50,277 bases of DNA. Source: Bacteroidota bacterium (GTDB taxonomy: Bacteria; Bacteroidota; Bacteroidia; Chitinophagales; Chitinophagaceae). The stretch spans positions 4,533 to 54,809 of the forward strand of contig JABDCE010000007.1 of the NCBI GenBank assembly GCA_013288285.1. Direction: 5' to 3'. The position numbers and the translations under genes are program-made. The notes under the pieces are model-generated. The model ran no database searches, was not told where the DNA came from, and was given only the letters and a program-made list of their open reading frames with translations. Shown here one piece after another: positions 1-9,664 of the stretch (within the stretch, counting starts at the first letter, position 1; each line of letters begins with the position of its first letter).

Positions 1-80
1 CAGCAAAATTTACCATCAGTTAATGTTATGACGAGTGGTTTTTGCAAAATGTTAGTAAAACGAAAAAAAATTTCTTGTAA
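1..80 (-). promoter_or_regulatory. Conserved spacer repeat, probable promoter region of a gene left of the window
   Basis: These bases match 2077-2160 closely: the same CAGCAAAA start, TTAATNTTATGACG core and ATGTTAGTAAAA end, in the same position relative to the next terminator. The 2077 copy lies directly upstream of the minus-strand gene that starts at 2020. By analogy this copy should lie upstream of another minus-strand gene that begins outside the window. A degenerate third copy (TATTATGACGTG and AATGTTAG) is at 4186-4217. No exact -7 box was found in it, so the promoter role is inferred from position and conservation. Confidence 0.5.
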
Positions 81-82
81 TG

Positions 83-115
83 AATAAAGCCTCCCGGATA
101 CCGGAAGGCTTTATT
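83..115 (-). terminator. Rho-independent-type terminator of the first Ig-repeat gene
   Basis: A perfect or near-perfect inverted repeat, AATAAAGCCTCCCGG, a three-base ATA loop and CCGGAAGGCTTTATT, lies 18 bases past the stop codon of the gene at 134-2020. The A/T-rich outer arms give a T run on the minus strand. It is almost the same sequence as the terminator at 2161-2196. Confidence 0.9.
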
Positions 116-133
116 TTCATAACTAATTGATAA

Positions 134-2020
134 TTAGTGCTGTATATTCACCTTGCTGGCGTAGTTAACAGAGTTTGATTTTACATTGATGATATAAACA
201 CCATTAGTAAGGCCAGACAGGTCAGCTTGTTTAACGCCTGTTCCCTGGGTCATGGTTATGGTGGAGTTATACACCTCGCGGCCTGTAACATCAGACACAC
301 TTACTGCTCCTGTTTCGCTGGCAATTGTATTCCACTGTATGTTCAGCCTTCCGTTTGAAGGATTAGGGAATACAAATACTGAAGATGCGGCATTGTAATT
401 ATTAACAGCCAAAGCAGAAAGCGGAGTTATCGTATAAGATACAGTGTGCTGAATAAAGCTTGCTGTGGTCACTGACGATGTGCTTGTTGGCAGATTGATG
501 CTCGTGTAAGGAGTAGTAATATATTGTAGATCCTCAGGGAATACTGTGTAAGTGCCCGCAGTGAGTGAACCGAACGAATAATTACCTGAAGCATCGGTCT
601 TGGTATTCTGCATCAGTGTACCTGCTGAGTTAAAGAGGTACATGGTTAACCCAACTGCAGGAGCGCTGCCACCAGTTCCTTTATTAGCGCCGGTAGTTAC
701 ATTACCACCTATGAAGCCGCTGCCTGTAGTAAGTGTACCGGTCATCATAGTTATGTTCTGGCCTGCATCAACAGTTCCGTTTACGTGTGGTAATACAGTA
801 GCTCCATACCAGTAGTAGCTGCTTGTGTGGTAGGTAGGTATATACCCAAAGCCACTTGTAGCAGTGTCAGCTGCCTTGATCCTGAATGAATCGGTTGGCT
901 CATTGTTGAATATGAAATTAGCGCTGCTGCCTGAAGAGTAAACGGTAGTAGAATCAATTGCTGTGAGTATCAATGTACCCGGATTGTAGGTAATGAGCCA
1001 CACTTTCACAGGGCCATAATAAGGAGAGCCGGTAAATAAAACACTGCCGGAGATTTCGTCATAAGCCGTCACTGTCATTGGTGTAGTAGCATATACCGGG
1101 CCACCGCAACCTGCAACAGTATATGATATAGTAGCTGTTCCAGCAGCTACACCGGTTACAACACCGGTAATAGGGTCCACTGTAGCTACTGCTGTATTGC
1201 TGCTGCTCCATGTACCACCGCTCACAGTCTCGGTCAAAGTAGTAGTAGCAGTTGCCATTACCGTAGATGCACCGCTGATAGTGCCAGAGCTCACGCTGCT
1301 CATTACCGTAACAGTAGCGAAGGTACTTGCAACGCCGCAAAGTGTGGTTACGTAATAACCTATCGTTACAGTGCCCGAAGAAACACCGGTGAGTACACCA
1401 CCTGACGATATTGTGGCCAATGCGGTACTAAGACTGCCCCAGGTACCGCCGCCTGTAGCGTCAGTAAGGCTGATAGTAGATCCTACGCATACACTGGAAG
1501 GTCCGGTAATGCCCGTATAAATGGCCGGTGCAGGCACAGTATCAGAGACGTACACGGCACACATGCCGCCAATACTATACATAATGGTCGTAGACCCATA
1601 ATTCACGCCTGTGCAGATACCCGTGCCACTGCCTATTGTCGCTATAGAAGGAATGAAGCTGTCCCAGGTCCCGCCAGGTGTGGCGTCTGAAAAGGTAGTA
1701 GTACTGCCAATACATTCATGGCTAACACCTATAATAGGCGTAGGCATAGCAACGATATATTCCGTCTGGTAAACAGAAATTCCGGCTACAGTATAGGTGA
1801 CTGTCGCAGTACCGGCAGACATACCTGTAACGACGCCGGATGAACTGCCTACAACAGCTATGGCTGTAACAGAACAACTCCAGACACCGCCAGGAGTCGC
1901 ATCAGTTAAGGCTACAGTAGATCCCACACACATCGAGTCAGCGCCTATGATAGGGGTTACGGCAAATGAGGCAAATGAGGCCAGCATTGCAAAGAACGTC
2001 AGGGTAAAAAGCTTTTTCAT
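134..2020 (-). CDS. Secreted Big_2 Ig-like repeat protein with T9SS sorting domain (628 aa)
   Basis: Predicted surface or secreted protein, exported by Sec and then by the type IX system. A signal peptide covers residues 1-20 (MKKLFTLTFFAMLASFASFA). Four Big_2-type Ig-like repeats follow, at about residues 21-320, each with the pattern CVGSTxxLTDATxGGTW...VATI...GVVTGVSAGTATIxY. A domain shared with two neighbours comes next (about 322-440), with the landmarks VKVWLITYNP and GYIPTYHTSSYYW. A carboxypeptidase-regulatory-like segment (about 440-535) carries DASGNYSFGSLTAGTYTVFP. The last 80 residues are a type A T9SS sorting domain (VFPNPSNGRLNIQW ... GVYIINVKS). It is the paralogue most similar to the gene at 2215-4119. 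Its function is probably adhesion or matrix, but the ligand is unknown. Confidence 0.9.
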   Translation of the reverse strand: MKKLFTLTFFAMLASFASFAVTPIIGADSMCVGSTVALTDATPGGVWSCSVTAIAVVGSSSGVVTGMSAGTATVTYTVAGISVYQTEYIVAMPTPIIGVSHECIGSTTTFSDATPGGTWDSFIPSIATIGSGTGICTGVNYGSTTIMYSIGGMCAVYVSDTVPAPAIYTGITGPSSVCVGSTISLTDATGGGTWGSLSTALATISSGGVLTGVSSGTVTIGYYVTTLCGVASTFATVTVMSSVSSGTISGASTVMATATTTLTETVSGGTWSSSNTAVATVDPITGVVTGVAAGTATISYTVAGCGGPVYATTPMTVTAYDEISGSVLFTGSPYYGPVKVWLITYNPGTLILTAIDSTTVYSSGSSANFIFNNEPTDSFRIKAADTATSGFGYIPTYHTSSYYWYGATVLPHVNGTVDAGQNITMMTGTLTTGSGFIGGNVTTGANKGTGGSAPAVGLTMYLFNSAGTLMQNTKTDASGNYSFGSLTAGTYTVFPEDLQYITTPYTSINLPTSTSSVTTASFIQHTVSYTITPLSALAVNNYNAASSVFVFPNPSNGRLNIQWNTIASETGAVSVSDVTGREVYNSTITMTQGTGVKQADLSGLTNGVYIINVKSNSVNYASKVNIQH

Positions 2021-2076
2021 TTTATTGGTTTTTTTGGTTAAGGTGACTTGATTTTTTTAATGATTTAATGAAATTT

Positions 2077-2160
2077 CAGCAAAAGTGATCGGCAGTTAAT
2101 ATTATGACGTGTTGTTTGTATGGGATGTTAGTAAAAAATAAAAAGAATTTTTTCTGTAAT
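2077..2160 (-). promoter_or_regulatory. Conserved spacer repeat upstream of the Ig-repeat gene at 134-2020
   Basis: This is the second copy of the spacer seen at 1-80. It sits between the start codon at 2020 and the terminator of the next gene. The shared core is TTAATATTATGACGTG, followed by ATGTTAGTAAAA. It probably carries the promoter and 5' leader, and it was duplicated along with the gene. Confidence 0.5.
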
Positions 2161-2196
2161 AAAATAAAGCCTCCCGGATACCGGGAGGCTTTATTT
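2161..2196 (-). terminator. Terminator of the second Ig-repeat gene
   Basis: The perfect inverted repeat AAATAAAGCCTCCCGG, ATA loop, CCGGGAGGCTTTATTT lies 19 bases past the stop of the gene at 2215-4119. It differs from the terminator at 83-115 by one base in the stem. Confidence 0.92.
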
Positions 2197-2214
2197 TATT
2201 GAAACGATTGATTA

Positions 2215-4119
2215 TTAGTGCTGTATCTCTATTTTGTTGTTGTAGTTAACTGATGCAGAACGTACGCTCATCATATAGATACCGTTAGTAAGATCAGACA
2301 TGTTAAGCTGAGTGCTGCCTGTACCTGATGTCATGTTCAGAGTAGATTTATACACCTCACGGCCAGTCATATCAGAGATCACCACATTACCTGTTTCGCT
2401 ACCTATTGTATTCCATTGAATATTCATTTTTCCGTTAGAAGGATTAGGGAATACAAATACAGATGCAGTATTAGTGGTTACATTGTTAATACCTTCATTT
2501 GCAGGAGTGATAGTTCCAGAGACTGTATGTTCAATAAAGTTTGCAGCAGATACCGATAAAACAGCAGCAGATACCGTGATGCTTGTAAACGCGGTTGTCT
2601 TATAGTTGAGCGCCTCTGGGAATACAGAATAAGTACCATAAGGAACATTGCTGAAGCCATAGTTTCCTGATGCATCAGTAACAGCCTGCTGCATGATAGC
2701 GCCACCTGAACTAAGCAGGTATACCTGCAGGCCTGCAACTGCTGTGCTGCCGGTGCCCTTGTTTGCACCTGAAGTCACATTACCACCTACAAAGCCTGGG
2801 CCGGAAGTAATCGTACCTGTTCCCATAGTTATGTTCTGGTTAATGTCGGCAGTGCCGGCTACGTGTGGAAGCACATTAGCTGAATACCAGTAGTAGCTGC
2901 TGGTGTGGTAAGTAGGTACATAGCCATAAGTACCGATCAATACAGGAGTATCAACTGTTGCTGCTTTTATCCTGAAGGAGTCTGTAGGATTGCCGAGGAA
3001 CTGATAAGTAACGCTGGTGCCTGAAGAGCAGTATACATAAGTAGAATCTGTTGCTGCGAGGTTAAGCGTTGACGGATCGTAAGTAATGAGCCATACTTTA
3101 ACAGAGCCAACATAAGGAGAACCTGTGAAAGAAATTGTACCAGAGATAACATCATATGGTGCAACTGAATCAACTGCAGTAGCAGTAGCTGTGCCGCCAC
3201 AACCCGTAACTGTATAAGAAATTGTGGTAGTGCCAGCCGCAACCGCTGTTACCACACCAGAAGATGATATAGTGGCAACTCCTGTATTGCTGCTGCTCCA
3301 TACACCGCCGCCTACGGTCTCAGACAAATATTGTGTGCTGCCCGCTATCACTGTACCGGTTCCTGAAATAACACCTGCGCTCAATGTGGTGGCAACGCTT
3401 ACTGTTTTTACTGCCGTTGATGTTCCGCAAGTACCCGTAACTACATAAGATATTATAGAAGTACCGAGAGATACGCCTGCCACTACGCCAGAAGATGATA
3501 TTGTGGCAACTGACGTATTGCTGCTGCTCCATACGCCGCCTGATACGATGTCAGATAACGTCATTGTGGAACCAGGACAAACAGATGAAGGACCTGAAAT
3601 AGTACCTGGATAAGGTGCGCCAACTACTGTATCGGCCTGATAAGCTATGCAGGAGCCTATTGAATATTCGATCATATTATACCCTGCAGATACACCAGTC
3701 GTTATACCGGAGGCAGAACCAATGCTGGCGATTGAAGGATTGAAGCTGCTCCAAACGCCACCCGATGTTGCATCGCTGAAGGTACTGGTACTACCTACAC
3801 AGATCGTAGTTATACCGGTAATTGCAGCAGGCATCGGGTTTACTGTGAAAAGCATGTACACGGAAGAACCGCTAACGGTATAGGTTATCGTTGCTGTTCC
3901 TGCAGCTACACCATAAACATTTGCCGCATACGGAGGGTAAGTGGTGATTGTTGCTACAGCAGTATTACTGCTGCTCCAGGTACCACCCGGAGAAGAGGAG
4001 TCTGCAACGTATGCCGTGGAGCCGGCGCAAACACTGGAAACACCCGTGATAGGGGTGAGTGCGAATGAGGCAAATGACATGACCACTGCCAGGAATGTTA
4101 GAGCGAAGAGTTTTTTCAT
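2215..4119 (-). CDS. Secreted Big_2 Ig-like repeat protein with T9SS sorting domain (634 aa)
   Basis: This is a close paralogue of the gene at 134-2020 with the same domain order. It has a signal peptide (residues 1-20, MKKLFALTFLAVVMSFASFA) and four Big_2 Ig-like repeats to about residue 325. These are followed by the shared KVWLITYDP / YVPTYHTSSYYWY domain to about 445, a regulatory-like segment with DASGNYGFSNVPYGTYSVFP, and a type A T9SS sorting domain (FVFPNPSNGKMNIQW ... GIYMMSVRS). Predicted role: secreted, cell-surface-attached protein. It is separated from its neighbours by full terminators, so it is probably transcribed alone. The duplication with the neighbour includes the spacer, so it arose by tandem duplication. 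Ligand unknown. Confidence 0.9.
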   Translation of the reverse strand: MKKLFALTFLAVVMSFASFALTPITGVSSVCAGSTAYVADSSSPGGTWSSSNTAVATITTYPPYAANVYGVAAGTATITYTVSGSSVYMLFTVNPMPAAITGITTICVGSTSTFSDATSGGVWSSFNPSIASIGSASGITTGVSAGYNMIEYSIGSCIAYQADTVVGAPYPGTISGPSSVCPGSTMTLSDIVSGGVWSSSNTSVATISSSGVVAGVSLGTSIISYVVTGTCGTSTAVKTVSVATTLSAGVISGTGTVIAGSTQYLSETVGGGVWSSSNTGVATISSSGVVTAVAAGTTTISYTVTGCGGTATATAVDSVAPYDVISGTISFTGSPYVGSVKVWLITYDPSTLNLAATDSTYVYCSSGTSVTYQFLGNPTDSFRIKAATVDTPVLIGTYGYVPTYHTSSYYWYSANVLPHVAGTADINQNITMGTGTITSGPGFVGGNVTSGANKGTGSTAVAGLQVYLLSSGGAIMQQAVTDASGNYGFSNVPYGTYSVFPEALNYKTTAFTSITVSAAVLSVSAANFIEHTVSGTITPANEGINNVTTNTASVFVFPNPSNGKMNIQWNTIGSETGNVVISDMTGREVYKSTLNMTSGTGSTQLNMSDLTNGIYMMSVRSASVNYNNKIEIQH

Positions 4120-4269
4120 AAATGTTGTTTTTTGAGATGAGAAACTATTTGTTTGTTTTTAAAGGTTTTTGTTTTTGCCCGTATGTATTATGACGTGTAT
4201 CGGAGGGGGAATGTTAGGATTTCTACGAAATTTTATTTATATTATATAAATAAGGTTGGTCTAATACGT

Positions 4270-4301
4270 AAGAACTCCCCCGCCGTTGGGCGGGAGTTCT
4301 T
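4270..4301 (-). terminator. Terminator of the 1703-residue Ig-repeat gene
   Basis: The inverted repeat AGAACTCCC ... GGGAGTTCT, with an additional inner GCC/GGC stem around a GTTG loop and an A/T-rich flank, lies 20 bases past the stop of the gene at 4321-9432. Confidence 0.85.
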
Positions 4302-4320
4302 ATTGATATTTCAGAAAAAA

Positions 4321-7300
4321 TTATTGCTGTATTAGTAATTTACTACTATAGTAGATGTTGTCAGACTTGATGGTGATCAGGTAAACAGCATTTTTTAGGT
4401 CAGACAGATTGATCTGAACCTGGCCTGATGGAGATGCCATTTTTATATCAGAGTTATATACCTGCCTGCCAACGACATCAGAAATAACAACGGAAGCATT
4501 ACCATCAGGCTGGCCGTTCCATTTAATATTCAGATTGCCGGTAGTAGGATTAGGGAATATGCTGATATCACCCTTGCTTACCACCTGTGTAACGCTGGTG
4601 GTAACCGGTGAGATGATCTTAGACCCTACATTTTCCACAAAGTCTATATTATTAATCACCTGATTGGATCCACCGATAACAACAGGTGCAGATATGGTAC
4701 TGAAGTCCGCATCCACAGGGTAAATAACATAGTTGCCATCAGCAAGAGACATAAAGTTGTAGTTTCCTGAATTATCGGTATTGGTAGTAGTGATCAGGTT
4801 GTTAGCGCCATCTTCCAGGTTAACAACTATGCCCACTACAGGTGATGCACCGGAAGTGCCTTTTGCCGCACCTGAAACTATCGAGCCGCTAATAGATCCC
4901 GGAGTTCCGGTGGTAACGGTTACAGTATGGTATGCACCGCACCCGCCCAACAGGTAGTAGATATTGATAACACCTGCGGAAACACCTGTTACAGTACCAC
5001 CGGAACTGATAGTACCAATAGAAGTATTACTGCTCAACCATGTGCCGCCTGATACGCCATCGCTAAGTGTGATCGTACCGCCAATGGCAACAATAGAAAA
5101 ACCGGAGATAGTGGTAGGAACCGGGGTAACAGTGACTACATGATATGCGTAACAGCCACCAACGATGTAGTATATAGTCGCTGTACCAGCGCCAATACCG
5201 GTAACCACGCCCGAAGAATTAACCTTGGCATGAGCGGTGTCGCTGCTGAGCCATGTGCCACCTGAAGTAGCATCACTTAAAGTAATGCTATTTCCTACAC
5301 ACACTGTTGAAGGCCCTGATATAGACGTGCCTCCCGTAACTGTTACAGTGTGGTATGCGTAGCAGCCACCCACAGAGTAGTAGATATTTACCACACCAGC
5401 CGCAACGCCGGTCACTGTGCCGCCGGAGGTAACGGTAGCAATAGCTGTATTGCTGCTGATCCATGTGCCGCCCGATGTAGCATCACTTAAGGTGATGGTA
5501 GAGCCCACACAAACTGCTGAAGGACCGGATATAGAAGCGCCGCCGGTAACAGTAACAGTGTGGTAAGCATAGCAACCACCGACTATATAATAGATAGTAG
5601 CCGTACCTGCTGATACGCCGGTAACAACTCCTGACGAGCTGACTTTTGCATGTGTGGTATCGCTGCTCAGCCATGTGCCACCTGAAGTTGCATCGCTTAA
5701 TGCGATAGTAGACCCTGCGCAAACCGTAGATGCACCGGAGATAACGCCTCCGGTAACTGTTACAGTATGATATGCGTAACAGCCACCGACAGAGTAGTAG
5801 ATATTTACTACACCAGCTGCAACGCCCGTTACTGTGCCGCCAGACGAAACAGTTGCTGTCGCGGTATTGCTGCTGATCCATGTGCCACCGGATGTAGCAT
5901 CACTTAAAGTGATTGTAGAGCCAGCACAAACTGTTGAAGGACCGGATATAGATGCACCGCCTGTCACCGTCACTGTATGGTAAGCGTAACAGCCACCGGC
6001 TATATAATAGATAGTAGCGGTACCTGCTGAAACCCCTGTCACCACACCAGTGGAGCTAACAGATGCATGTGTGGTATCACTGCTGAGCCATGTGCCGCCA
6101 GTTGTTGCATCGCTCAATGAAATGGTAGAGCCTGCGCAAACTGTTGATGCCCCTGAGATAACGCCGCCTGTAACCGTTACAGTATGGTAGCCATAACAGC
6201 CGCCTACTGTGTAATAGATATTTACCACACCTGCAGCAACGCCGGTTACAGTGCCACCAGAGGTAACGGTAGCTGTAGCTGTGCTGCTGGTAAGCCATGT
6301 ACCGCCAGATGTTGCGTCACTTAATGTAATACTGGAGCCCGCGCAAACTGTAGACGGGCCATAAATAGTAGTCCCGGAAGTAACAGTAACTGTGGTAACA
6401 GCACTGCAGCCACCGGATAATTTATAAGTTATTGTTGCTGTGCCCGCGCTCATGCCCGTAACTACGCCTGAAGTAATGCCAATGGTGGCAACAGATGTGT
6501 TGCCGCTGGTCCATGACCCACCAGTTGTAGCATCAGTCAAAGTAGTAGTAGAACCAATACATACGGTTGTCGTTCCGCCAATTGATGCGGCACCCGAAGT
6601 CACAGATACTGTATGAACCGAAATACATCCGCTGACAGAATAAGTGATATTTGTTGTACCGATGCTTATGCCGGTTACAACACCTCCTGAGCTAACTGTC
6701 GCCACAGCGGTATTGCCGCTTGACCAGGTGCCGCCTGAAATTGCGTCACTTAATGTGATCGTTAAGCCCACGCAAACTGAAGTGCTTCCAGAGATAGACG
6801 CACCGCCCGTAACTGTCACAGTTTTAAACGCATAGCACCCGCCGGCTATATAATAGATAGTTGCAGTGCCCGCTGCCACACCGGTTATAGTTCCGGAAGA
6901 CGTTACAGTAGCTATTGCTGTATTACTGCTGCTCCAGGTACCGCCTGTTGTGGCATCAGTGTCAGATATAGCTGAACCTGCACAAACAGTAGAAGGCCCG
7001 GTTATAGATGCAGCACCGCTTGTTATAGTTACAGTAGTGTATGCGGCGCAGCCGCTGGATAGTATATAAGAGATAGTAGCCGTGCCTGCAGCGACCCCGG
7101 TAACCACACCAGAAGTAATGCCGACGGTTGCAACGGAAGTATTGCTGCTGGTCCATGAGCCACCTGATGTAGCATCAGTTAATGTAGTGGTAGATCCTAT
7201 GCAGGTAGTCTTAGTGCCACCGATAGAAGAGGCACCTGAAGTAACGGTAACGGTATGATATGCGAAGCAACCACCCACTGAGTAGTAAATGTTTACGGTG

Positions 7301-9432
7301 CCGCTGCCTACTCCGGTTACTACACCTCCTGAACTAACCGTAGCGAGGGCAGTATTACTGCTCGTCCATGTGCCGCCAGTTGTTGCATCAGTCAAAGTGA
7401 TAGTCAGGCCTACACAGACTGTTGATGGTCCATAGATAGTGGCACCTGCTGTAACTGTAACTGTTTTGTATGCATAGCAACTGCCAATCACGTAGTAGAT
7501 AGTTGCCGTACCGGCTGAAACACCGGTTATGTAACCATATGATGTTACGGTAGCAACAGCACTATTACTGCTGCTCCAGGTACCGCCTGTTGTGGCATCG
7601 GTATCAGATATAGCCGATCCTGCACAAACTGTAGAAGGCCCTGTTATTGATGACGCACTGGTTGTTATGGTTACGGTAGTATATGCGAGACACCCGCCTG
7701 AAAGTACATAAGAAATTGTTGTTGTGCCCGCAGAAACGCCGGTCACTATGCCTGAAGTAATACCGACAGTTGCAACAGCCGTATTACTGCTGGTCCACGC
7801 CCCACCAGATGTTGCATCTGTCAACGCAGTAGTAGAACCTATACAGGTAGTTTTAGTGCCGCTGATTGATGCCGCGCCTGATGTAACAGTAACAGTATGG
7901 TAGGCATAGCAGCCACTCACAAAATAATAAATGTTTGCAGTGCCGGCAGAGACACCTGTTACTAGGCCACCAGAGCTGATTGTCGCAACTGCTGTATTGC
8001 TGCTCGTCCACGATCCGCCTGTTGTGGCATCGGTCAAAGTAATGGTCAGTCCAACACAAACAGAAGAAGACCCGTAGATGGTAGCGCCTGCGGTAACTGT
8101 CACTGTTTTGTAGGCGTAACAACCGCCGGCAATATAGTAGATCGTTGCCGTGCCTGCCGAAACACCGGTTATAGTGCCGTATGCATTAACGGTGGCAACA
8201 GCAGTATTGCTGCTGCTCCATGTACCGCCTGTCGTAGCATCGGTGTCAGATATCGCTGAGCCTGCACAAACGGTTGAAGGCCCCGTAATAGAAGCTGCCC
8301 CTGTGGTAATAGTTATCGTGGTGTAAGCCGTGCAGCCGCTGGAAAGCATATAAGTGATGGTAGCCGTGCCTGCGGAAATACCCGTAACAACCCCTGAAGT
8401 CATGCCAATGGTTGCAACTGCTGTATTGCTGCTCGTCCACGCGCCGCCAGATGTGGCATCAGTTAACGCAGTGGTAGAACCAACACAAGTAGTCTTAGTG
8501 CCGCCTATAGAAGTCGCGCCCGATGTAACTGTCACTGTATGGTAACCATAGCAGCTGCCCACTATGTAATAAATATTCACTGCACCACTGCCAACACCTG
8601 TTACCACACCGCCAGAGCTTACCGTGGCTGTAGAAGTACTGCTGGTTGTCCAGGTACCGCCGCTGGTAGCATCACTGAGGGTGATCGTCAACCCAACGCA
8701 TACCGTAGTTGGGCCGTAAATGGTAGCTGCCCCTGTTACGGTTACCGTAGTATATGCGCTGCAGCCACTAGATGTTACGTAAGATATAATAGCTGTGCCT
8801 GCCGAAACACCGGTGACAACTCCTGAAGTAATACCGATAGTTGCTACAGATGTGTTAGCGCTGCTCCATGCACCGCCTGATGTGGCGTCAGTTAATGTAG
8901 TCGTAGAGCCCGCGCAGATCGTTTTCGTACCACCTATACTTGATGGCCCGGCAATAACCGTAACACTATGAAACGCGGCGCAGCCGCCCACCAGGTAGTA
9001 GATGCCAGTAACCCCTGATGACACGCCGGTTAATACACCACCCGAGGTGATCGTAGCCACAGATGATGTTGCAGAGGTCCAGGTACCACCACTGGTAGCA
9101 TCGGACAAAGTGATCGTACCACCAGCGCAAACCGACGTAGGGCCGCTTATAGTGGCTGGTGTCGGATTAACAGTGACCACTGTAGTAGCAAGTGCAGTGC
9201 CACGCGAGTAGCTGATAGTAGCAGTGCCAGCCGATACACCTGTTACTACGCCTATGGAAGTAACTGTTGCTACCGCCGTATTGCCGCTGTGCCAGGTGCC
9301 ACCCGTACTCGTGTCCGCCAGTCCGGTAGTATTGCCAACACATACCGTCTTGGTACCGGAAATAGTACCTAGAGCAAATGAAGCGAAGGACAGTAACAAC
9401 GCAATCATTGTCAGTGTAAAGTTCTTTTTCAT
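4321..9432 (-). CDS. Giant secreted protein with 21 Big_2 Ig-like repeats and T9SS sorting domain (1703 aa)
   Basis: Predicted long, rod-like surface adhesin or matrix protein exported by T9SS. A signal peptide covers residues 1-20. Twenty-one Ig-like repeats of 69-73 residues run from residue 21 to 1512. The usual unit is ISGPSTVC-x-G-ITLSDATSGGTW-x-SSNTAVATV-SSGGVVTGVSAGTATIYY-GGC-YAYHTVTVT. Nearly all units carry one Cys near position 10 and a second near position 59. Repeats 5-13 are three copies of a three-repeat unit, each exactly 214 residues (642 bp). Repeats 16-19 are two copies of a two-repeat unit (139 residues, 417 bp). Residues 1513-1605 form a regulatory-like beta domain (DNSGNYNFMSLADGNYVIYP). 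The last 80 or so are the sorting domain (IFPNPTTGNLNIKWNGQ). It lacks the KVWLI domain present in its three paralogues. Function beyond surface display is unknown. Confidence 0.92.
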   Translation of the reverse strand: MKKNFTLTMIALLLSFASFALGTISGTKTVCVGNTTGLADTSTGGTWHSGNTAVATVTSIGVVTGVSAGTATISYSRGTALATTVVTVNPTPATISGPTSVCAGGTITLSDATSGGTWTSATSSVATITSGGVLTGVSSGVTGIYYLVGGCAAFHSVTVIAGPSSIGGTKTICAGSTTTLTDATSGGAWSSANTSVATIGITSGVVTGVSAGTAIISYVTSSGCSAYTTVTVTGAATIYGPTTVCVGLTITLSDATSGGTWTTSSTSTATVSSGGVVTGVGSGAVNIYYIVGSCYGYHTVTVTSGATSIGGTKTTCVGSTTALTDATSGGAWTSSNTAVATIGMTSGVVTGISAGTATITYMLSSGCTAYTTITITTGAASITGPSTVCAGSAISDTDATTGGTWSSSNTAVATVNAYGTITGVSAGTATIYYIAGGCYAYKTVTVTAGATIYGSSSVCVGLTITLTDATTGGSWTSSNTAVATISSGGLVTGVSAGTANIYYFVSGCYAYHTVTVTSGAASISGTKTTCIGSTTALTDATSGGAWTSSNTAVATVGITSGIVTGVSAGTTTISYVLSGGCLAYTTVTITTSASSITGPSTVCAGSAISDTDATTGGTWSSSNSAVATVTSYGYITGVSAGTATIYYVIGSCYAYKTVTVTAGATIYGPSTVCVGLTITLTDATTGGTWTSSNTALATVSSGGVVTGVGSGTVNIYYSVGGCFAYHTVTVTSGASSIGGTKTTCIGSTTTLTDATSGGSWTSSNTSVATVGITSGVVTGVAAGTATISYILSSGCAAYTTVTITSGAASITGPSTVCAGSAISDTDATTGGTWSSSNTAIATVTSSGTITGVAAGTATIYYIAGGCYAFKTVTVTGGASISGSTSVCVGLTITLSDAISGGTWSSGNTAVATVSSGGVVTGISIGTTNITYSVSGCISVHTVSVTSGAASIGGTTTVCIGSTTTLTDATTGGSWTSGNTSVATIGITSGVVTGMSAGTATITYKLSGGCSAVTTVTVTSGTTIYGPSTVCAGSSITLSDATSGGTWLTSSTATATVTSGGTVTGVAAGVVNIYYTVGGCYGYHTVTVTGGVISGASTVCAGSTISLSDATTGGTWLSSDTTHASVSSTGVVTGVSAGTATIYYIAGGCYAYHTVTVTGGASISGPSTVCAGSTITLSDATSGGTWISSNTATATVSSGGTVTGVAAGVVNIYYSVGGCYAYHTVTVTGGVISGASTVCAGSTIALSDATSGGTWLSSDTTHAKVSSSGVVTGVSAGTATIYYIVGGCYAYHTVTVTGGASISGPSAVCVGSTITLSDATSGGTWISSNTAIATVTSGGTVTGVAAGVVNIYYSVGGCYAYHTVTVTGGTSISGPSTVCVGNSITLSDATSGGTWLSSDTAHAKVNSSGVVTGIGAGTATIYYIVGGCYAYHVVTVTPVPTTISGFSIVAIGGTITLSDGVSGGTWLSSNTSIGTISSGGTVTGVSAGVINIYYLLGGCGAYHTVTVTTGTPGSISGSIVSGAAKGTSGASPVVGIVVNLEDGANNLITTTNTDNSGNYNFMSLADGNYVIYPVDADFSTISAPVVIGGSNQVINNIDFVENVGSKIISPVTTSVTQVVSKGDISIFPNPTTGNLNIKWNGQPDGNASVVISDVVGRQVYNSDIKMASPSGQVQINLSDLKNAVYLITIKSDNIYYSSKLLIQQ
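5329..6162 (-). repeat. Two tandem 417-bp coding super-repeats (Ig repeats 16-19)
   Basis: Units run 5746-6162 and 5329-5745. Each encodes a pair of Ig repeats: type D (VISGASTVCAGST, with LSSDTTHA) followed by a type with AAGVVNIYYSVGGC. A further type D-like repeat follows at 5113-5328, so the pairing started a third time. The DNA landmark TGTGGTATC recurs 417 bases apart. Confidence 0.88.
6589..8514 (-). repeat. Three tandem 642-bp coding super-repeats (Ig repeats 5-13)
   Basis: Units run 7873-8514, 7231-7872 and 6589-7230. Each encodes the same ordered trio of Ig-like repeats: type A (IGGTKTTC), type B (ITGPSTVCAGSAISDTD) and type C (IYGxSTVCVGLTITL). DNA landmarks such as GTACCGCCTGT recur exactly 642 bases apart, near 8221, 7579 and 6937. 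This is a coding repeat expanded by whole-trio duplication. Confidence 0.9.
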
Positions 9433-9664
9433 AATCAGCTTAAATTAATTGATGATTGATATACTTCAGTGAAATTTTCCGTGTTCAATTAATACAGACA
9501 TAACTAAAATCGATAGGGTTGGGAAGCCTGTAGAAAAAATTCTACTTTATTCGGGAGTAAATATATCTAAAAGTTTGTGACAATCAAACGGTTCGGTGAA
9601 AATAAACAATCTAATAACTTCCATTTGTAAATCACTGATAGTAAATAGTAACTGAAAGTTAAAC

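Noticed and set aside
5113-8514. Regularly spaced repeats that might look like a CRISPR array or tandem satellite
   Set aside because: The repeats are 207-219 bases long, lie fully in frame in one protein and encode Ig-like domains.
600-9448. Many open frames on both strands across the Ig-repeat genes
   Set aside because: They are shadows of the repetitive minus-strand genes. They lack signal peptides and domains and simply mirror the repeat period.
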